Source: Burkholderia ambifaria AMMD (lineage in GTDB: Bacteria; Pseudomonadota; Gammaproteobacteria; Burkholderiales; Burkholderiaceae). From it: 64,000 bases of DNA. Shown piece by piece: positions 59,857-64,000 of the stretch. The position numbers were made by a program, and so were the translations under genes. Position 1 is the first letter of the stretch, and every line of letters begins with the position of its first letter. The stretch covers positions 1,302,001 to 1,366,000 of the forward strand of contig NC_008390.1 in assembly GCF_000203915.1 (NCBI RefSeq). Direction: 5' to 3'. Under the pieces are notes generated by a model. That model saw only the letters and a program-made list of their open reading frames with translations, was not told the origin of the DNA and did not search any database.

Positions 59857-61686
59857 ATGCTGTCATCAATTCGCGCCCGGATCGTGGCGACCTGCGTCGC
59901 TATCGTCGTCACGGCGCTCGCCGTCACCGGCGGCCTCGTGTACCAGGTCGTCAAGCGACACAACGACGAAACCATCGACCGGAACCTCCAGTCCGTCCTG
60001 GCCGGCCACGCGCTGGCGCTCGACGAGTGGGTCGCCGGCCGCGCGCAGCAGACCCAGGCGCTGGCGGATACGCTGGCGGTCGGCGAAGGCGATCCGCTGC
60101 CGGCACTCACGCTGCTCGGCAAGTCGGGCGGGTTCCAGGTGCTGACGCTCGGCCTGCCGGACCACACGGCCTTCTCGAACATCCCGCTCGCGCCCGGTTA
60201 CGATCCGACCGCGCGCCCGTGGTACAAGCAGGCGGTTGAGGCCGGCCGGCTCGTCGTCACCGCGCTGTATCAGGACGCGTCGACCGGCAAGCCGGCGTTT
60301 GCATTCGCGGTGCCGATCATGCGCGGCGGCACGCTGAAGGGCGTGCTGGCGGCGAGTCTCTACATGGAACGCGCGAGCGCGATCGTCGCGTCGATGCACC
60401 CGACGCCGGCGAGTTTCGCGTTTCTCGTCGACCGCGGCGGGCGCCTCATCGCGGGCGCGAAGACCGACCTGATCATGAAACCGGCCGTGCAGTTGTCGCC
60501 GGAACTGACGCCCGAGCACCTCGCGAGCCTGCAGAGCGCGAGCGAGCCGGTGGCGATCGCGGTGGACGGCGTGACCAAGCTGTTGCGCGCGCAACCGATC
60601 GCCGGTACCGACTGGTCGCTCGTGATGGCGCTCGACCGGTCGGACGTGACGGCCGGCATGCGGGCCGTCGCGACGACGACGCTCGTGGCCATCGTCATCG
60701 TGGCCTGTATCGCGGCCGCGCTCGTCGGCGCGCTGACGAACGCGGCATTCAAGCGCGTGCTGCTGGTGCGCGATGCGCTGACCGACGTCGCCAGCGGGAG
60801 CGGCGACCTGACCAAGCGGCTGCGGGCGGACGGCAACGACGAGGCCGCGCAGATCGCGCGCGCGTTCAACCTGTTTGCGGAAAAGATTTCGGCGATCCTG
60901 CTGCAGATCCGCGGGTTCAGCGAATCCGTGAGCGTGGCGAGCGCGGAGATCGCGCAGGGCAATCAGGACCTGTCGGGCCGCACCGAGCATGCGGCGTCGA
61001 GCCTCCAGGAAACCGCGGCGGCGCTCGAGGAGATTGCCGGCACGGCGCGCAACTCGGCCGACGCGGCGACGCAGGTAAACCGCCTCGCGGAATCGGCGTC
61101 GGGCGTGGCGATGCGCGGCGGCGAGGTGGTGAGCCAGGTGGTCGCGACGATGGGCGAGATCACGGCGGCGTCGAACGAAATCTCGAACATCATCGGCGTG
61201 ATCGACGGCATCGCGTTCCAGACCAACATCCTCGCATTGAATGCGGCCGTCGAGGCGGCACGCGCGAACGAGCACGGGCGAGGCTTCGCGGTCGTCGCGG
61301 GCGAGGTGCGCACGCTCGCGCAGCGCAGCGCGCAGGCCGCCAAGGAAATCAAGCAACTGATCCAGGCGTCCGTCGACAAGATCGAGGGCGGGTCGGGGCT
61401 CGTGCACACGGCGGGCGCCACGATGGACGAGATCGTCGAGGGCGTGCGCGGCATCACGAGCGTGATCGCCGAAATGACGGTGGCGGCGAACGAGCAGAGC
61501 ACCGGCCTCGCGCAGGTGAACCAGGCGGTGTCGCAGCTCGATCATTCGACGCAGCAGAACGCGGCGCTCGTCGAGGAGTCCGCCGCGGCCGCGGCGCTGT
61601 TGCGCGAGCAGGCGGCGCAGCTCGCGCAAATAGTGGGCGAATTCAAGCTGGCGCAGCCGCAAACGGCCGATACCGCGCGGGTGTGA
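59857..61686 (+). CDS. Methyl-accepting chemotaxis protein with a dCache sensor
   Basis: The 609-residue receptor has TM1 (about 8-30), a periplasmic double-Cache domain (about 35-265; [39 protein letters not shown] is the Cache signature), TM2 (about 267-290), HAMP, and the cytoplasmic signalling domain with hairpin tip [50 protein letters not shown]. It controls CheA through CheW. No C-terminal CheR-binding pentapeptide is seen. dCache domains often bind amino acids or organic acids; the adjacent acid-transport operon may be relevant, but that is speculation. Confidence 0.94.
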   Translation: MLSSIRARIVATCVAIVVTALAVTGGLVYQVVKRHNDETIDRNLQSVLAGHALALDEWVAGRAQQTQALADTLAVGEGDPLPALTLLGKSGGFQVLTLGLPDHTAFSNIPLAPGYDPTARPWYKQAVEAGRLVVTALYQDASTGKPAFAFAVPIMRGGTLKGVLAASLYMERASAIVASMHPTPASFAFLVDRGGRLIAGAKTDLIMKPAVQLSPELTPEHLASLQSASEPVAIAVDGVTKLLRAQPIAGTDWSLVMALDRSDVTAGMRAVATTTLVAIVIVACIAAALVGALTNAAFKRVLLVRDALTDVASGSGDLTKRLRADGNDEAAQIARAFNLFAEKISAILLQIRGFSESVSVASAEIAQGNQDLSGRTEHAASSLQETAAALEEIAGTARNSADAATQVNRLAESASGVAMRGGEVVSQVVATMGEITAASNEISNIIGVIDGIAFQTNILALNAAVEAARANEHGRGFAVVAGEVRTLAQRSAQAAKEIKQLIQASVDKIEGGSGLVHTAGATMDEIVEGVRGITSVIAEMTVAANEQSTGLAQVNQAVSQLDHSTQQNAALVEESAAAAALLREQAAQLAQIVGEFKLAQPQTADTARV

Positions 61687-61808
61687 CGCGGCGCGCGCCG
61701 GGCGAGTGCGATGCGCACTTGCGATGCCGCGCCGTGCGTGTACGCTACGGCCTCGCGGGCATCGCCCGCGCGTGCGGCAGGGGCCGCGCGCATCGACCGG
61801 ATCCTGGA

Positions 61809-62582
61809 ATGAAGAACGAGATCATCACGCTGGAGGGCGTGAAGGGCGCGGCCATGCGCGGTGGATGGTTCGCGGCGATTGCGGTGTATGTCGCGCTGGC
61901 GGGACTGGGCGTAGCTGCCGCGCACGCGGCGGTGCCCGTGTCGTGCGACGAAGGGCTGACACGACTGATCGTGCCGGCATTGCGGCATCCCGCGTTCGAG
62001 CGGCGCGCGATCCATGCGGAGCCGGCGGAGCTGACCGGTCAACCGGAAGGCGTGTACGGCGTCAGGCTGTTCGTGAAGCCCGACCATCCGGGCACGCCGA
62101 ACCAGGACGCGACGATCGGTTGGGTCACGCTCGACGCACATGCGTTGCGTGCGCTCGACGTCACGCGCGATCCGGCGCAGCCTGATGTGCTGGCGATCGA
62201 CCCGCACGCGCTGTCGCGCTACATATCGACGTGTATCGCCCCGGCCGCGCCTGCCAGGACCATCGCATCCGCTCCCGGCGCGATCGATTGTGACGCGCTG
62301 AACCGTCGCGCACAGGAGCGGGGCGACGTCGTGACGATCCGCGACGCGGGACGCATCGTGACAGGCAAGGGGCGACTGCCGTTCTTTTCCGCGCCGGATG
62401 ACGCATGCCGAATCGGCGGGCTGTTCATCGTCGAGCACGATCACGTCGCCGCGCGAACCGAATACGGCCGGTTCACGTCGGTCACCTACCTGAACCCCCG
62501 CACGAAAAGCCGGGCCGACGGCTGGGTGCCGACAGCGCGGCTGAAGCGCGACGGTACCGGCATCGCGCCGCGGCAACCGTGA
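61809..62582 (+). CDS. Secreted protein of unknown function
   Basis: The 257-residue product from ATG 61809 carries a hydrophobic signal (WFAAIAVYVALAGLGVAAAHAA) preceded by 20 residues; the in-frame ATG at 61854 would put the signal at the very N-terminus and may be the true start. The mature part has four Cys residues and regions GVYGVRLFVKPDHPGTPNQDATIGWVTLD and FTSVTYLNPRTKSRADGWVP. No family is recognised. The next gene also encodes an exported protein, so the two may act together. Confidence 0.65.
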   Translation: MKNEIITLEGVKGAAMRGGWFAAIAVYVALAGLGVAAAHAAVPVSCDEGLTRLIVPALRHPAFERRAIHAEPAELTGQPEGVYGVRLFVKPDHPGTPNQDATIGWVTLDAHALRALDVTRDPAQPDVLAIDPHALSRYISTCIAPAAPARTIASAPGAIDCDALNRRAQERGDVVTIRDAGRIVTGKGRLPFFSAPDDACRIGGLFIVEHDHVAARTEYGRFTSVTYLNPRTKSRADGWVPTARLKRDGTGIAPRQP

Positions 62583-62615
62583 TCGCCGGCCTGACTCACC
62601 CAATCGAACTCCGAC

Positions 62616-63440
62616 ATGGACATCCGGAACGTGAAATCGCGTATCAAGCTGCCCGCGGCGACCCTCGCCGCACTGTCCGCCGTCGCGGCACTCACCGCGC
62701 TCGTCGCGCCATCACCGGCCAATGCCGCCGAGCCGGCGCATCCCGAGCGTCAACTGCAAAAGTTCATCCACGACACCTACGGCAACTGGCGCGCCGATCG
62801 CAAGGGCTGGCAGTCGGACGCCGGTGATTTCATTTACGCGTCGTGCGGATCGCTGCGCGTCGCGACGGCCGACGGCCCGCGCACGCTGCTCGCGATGTGC
62901 GGCGAGACCGAGGACGCCGTGCAGAACGGCATGCCGGGGATGGATTCCGATGCGACGCCGGGCACCATCGACCTGTACGTGCTTCGTCCTTCGCAGGACG
63001 GCGCGACGCTCGAACCGGCGCTGAAGAAGACGGGCATCGTGTCCGGCGGCCGCGGCGAGCCGGGCACGGTAAGCATCCAGCGGCTTGGGCCGCATCTGTT
63101 CGGTTTCGTTCTCGGCAACAGCGACTCGCGGCAAGGCTATACGCAAAGCATGCGCTCGATCTGGCTGCCGTACGGAGACGCGCTGGTGCCGGCGGCGGCG
63201 CGCATCGACGAAGCGCTCGACAATGCGGAATCGAACGAATGCGCGAACGATCCCGCGCGCTGCGAGGCACGCCGCTTCGCGATCGCGCCGGACACGAGCG
63301 TCAACGATAGCGTCTATCCGCTGATCGTCACCGAGACCGGCACGCGCGGCAATCGCGCGATTCACGCGCGCCATACGGTGAAGTTCGACGCGGCGCGCGG
63401 CCGCTACATCGTGCCGAAGGCCGTGCGCGACGGGTATTGA
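62616..63440 (+). CDS. Secreted protein of unknown function
   Basis: The 274-residue protein has a signal peptide (about 1-38, LPAATLAALSAVAALTALVAPSPANAAE). The mature part is FIHDTYGNWRADRKGWQSDAGDFIYASCGSLRVATADGPRTLLAMCGETED...IDLYVLRPSQDGATLEPALKKTGIVSGGRGEPGTVSIQRLGPHLFGFVLGNSDSRQGYTQS. Two pairs of Cys could form disulfides. The pattern of repeated beta hairpins around DLYVL and LFGFVL suggests a periplasmic beta-rich protein. It starts 33 bases after the preceding exported protein. No family recognised. Confidence 0.7.
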   Translation: MDIRNVKSRIKLPAATLAALSAVAALTALVAPSPANAAEPAHPERQLQKFIHDTYGNWRADRKGWQSDAGDFIYASCGSLRVATADGPRTLLAMCGETEDAVQNGMPGMDSDATPGTIDLYVLRPSQDGATLEPALKKTGIVSGGRGEPGTVSIQRLGPHLFGFVLGNSDSRQGYTQSMRSIWLPYGDALVPAAARIDEALDNAESNECANDPARCEARRFAIAPDTSVNDSVYPLIVTETGTRGNRAIHARHTVKFDAARGRYIVPKAVRDGY

Positions 63441-63499
63441 GCGGCCCGTGCGGGGTACCGCAGAACCGCGGATCCGGGCGGCATCGCGCCGCCCGCCCG

Positions 63500-64000
63500 T
63501 CACACGTACACGTAGCGCACGAGGTGGAAGAACACCGGCGCCGCGAAGCAGATCGAGTCGACGCGATCGAGCATCCCGCCGTGGCCCGCGATCATCGAGC
63601 CCCAGTCCTTGGTGCCGAGCGAGCGCTTCACGGCCGACAGCACGAGGCCGCCGACGAAGCCCGCGATCACGATCGCGAGCGAGATCCCGAACGCCGCGCC
63701 GAAGCTGAACGGCGTCACGCGATACAGCGACGCGCCGCACAGCGTGGCGAGCAGGCCGCCGCCGATGAAGCCCTCGACCGTCTTCGACGGCGACAGGCGC
63801 GGCGCGATCTTGCGTCGCCCGCACAGCTTGCCGACCACGTACTGCAGCACGTCGCTGATCTGCACGACGAACAGGAAGAAGAACAGCAGCAGCGCGTTCT
63901 GCCCCGCGTAGCGCGGAATGTCGAGGATCAGCACGGCCGGTGCATGGCTCAGTCCGTACACGCAGACCATCAGCGCCCAGTTGATCTTCGCGTTGCGGCT
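63500..64000 (-). CDS. CdsA-like phosphatidate cytidylyltransferase (C-terminal part)
   Basis: The frame enters from beyond the right edge and gives the last 166 residues. It contains the CDS family signature: SAVKRSLGTKDWGSMIAGHGGMLDRVD, preceded by SPSKTVEGFIGGGLLATL and several membrane helices (LLLFFFLFVVQISDVLQYVVGK). These enzymes make CDP-diacylglycerol from phosphatidate and CTP at the inner membrane. The N-terminal half lies outside the window. Some related genes encode dedicated paralogues rather than the housekeeping CdsA; this part cannot distinguish them. Confidence 0.88.
   Translation of the reverse strand, partial: SRNAKINWALMVCVYGLSHAPAVLILDIPRYAGQNALLLFFFLFVVQISDVLQYVVGKLCGRRKIAPRLSPSKTVEGFIGGGLLATLCGASLYRVTPFSFGAAFGISLAIVIAGFVGGLVLSAVKRSLGTKDWGSMIAGHGGMLDRVDSICFAAPVFFHLVRYVYV

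Noticed and set aside
59866..61662. 598-codon minus-strand frame opposite the chemoreceptor
   Set aside because: Shadow frame; the plus strand has a full MCP signalling domain.

Overview
The window is high-GC DNA typical of the Burkholderia cepacia complex. Supporting signs are the ornithine-lipid enzyme OlsB, an OpcP-type porin, a T6SS vgrG cassette, an RstAB/MipA block and codon use strongly biased to G/C third positions. The genus is inferred from gene content; no rRNA gene is present. Two stretches have lower GC and more erratic coding than the rest: about 1-8,900 and about 18,400-23,300. Each lies on the 3' side of a tRNA gene (tRNA-Pro on the minus strand, tRNA-Arg on the plus strand), the usual position for tRNA-targeted islands, although no integrase is visible.

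Region by region. 1-8,000: an orphan tssF divergent from a vgrG - DUF2169 - PAAR-like/GH-E nuclease - SUFU-type immunity cassette, closed by a terminator. 8,192-9,000: a decayed gene and tRNA-Pro(UGG). 9,100-18,140: core genes (sixA, olsB, a MATE exporter, DUF2288, an acyl-CoA synthetase, a degenerate LytM/NlpD-like lipoprotein, an aldose epimerase, uppP) plus three tiny membrane-protein genes of 28-56 codons. 18,315-23,300: tRNA-Arg followed by IS5 and IS3 fragments, prophage scraps and frameshifted genes. 23,380-29,260: an R-body locus with four RebB-family proteins, an ECF-like sigma factor, a Crp/Fnr regulator and several unrecognised companions. 29,368-40,345: a ten-gene minus-strand sugar operon (ribose-type ABC importer, aldose dehydrogenase, lactonase, Zn-dehydrogenase, UxaB-like, UxaA-like, an unknown protein, a mutarotase) with a divergent GntR/FadR regulator. 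40,728-46,891: isoquinoline-1-oxidoreductase-type IorAB, an acyl-CoA dehydrogenase and a quinone oxidoreductase. 47,066-50,750: a two-component system divergent from a MipA-family protein, then an I78 inhibitor-like lipoprotein. 50,823-53,644: a lytic transglycosylase with a VirB9-like module, and a porin. 54,034-59,573: an exported protein, a flavin reductase, and a LysR-controlled citrate-type transporter with an AtuA pair. 59,857-64,000: a chemoreceptor, two secreted unknowns and the 3' end of a CdsA-like gene.

How the genes work together. The T6SS cassette encodes a spike, its loading adaptor, a nuclease cargo and the matching immunity protein. The reb locus probably makes contractile protein ribbons under its own sigma and Crp-type control. 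The sugar operon contains every step needed to convert an L-galactose-like sugar to 2-keto-3-deoxygluconate by an oxidative route: lactone, L-galactonate, tagaturonate, altronate. It has no L-fuconate dehydratase. This pathway assignment and the four-RebB R-body locus are the most notable content of the window.
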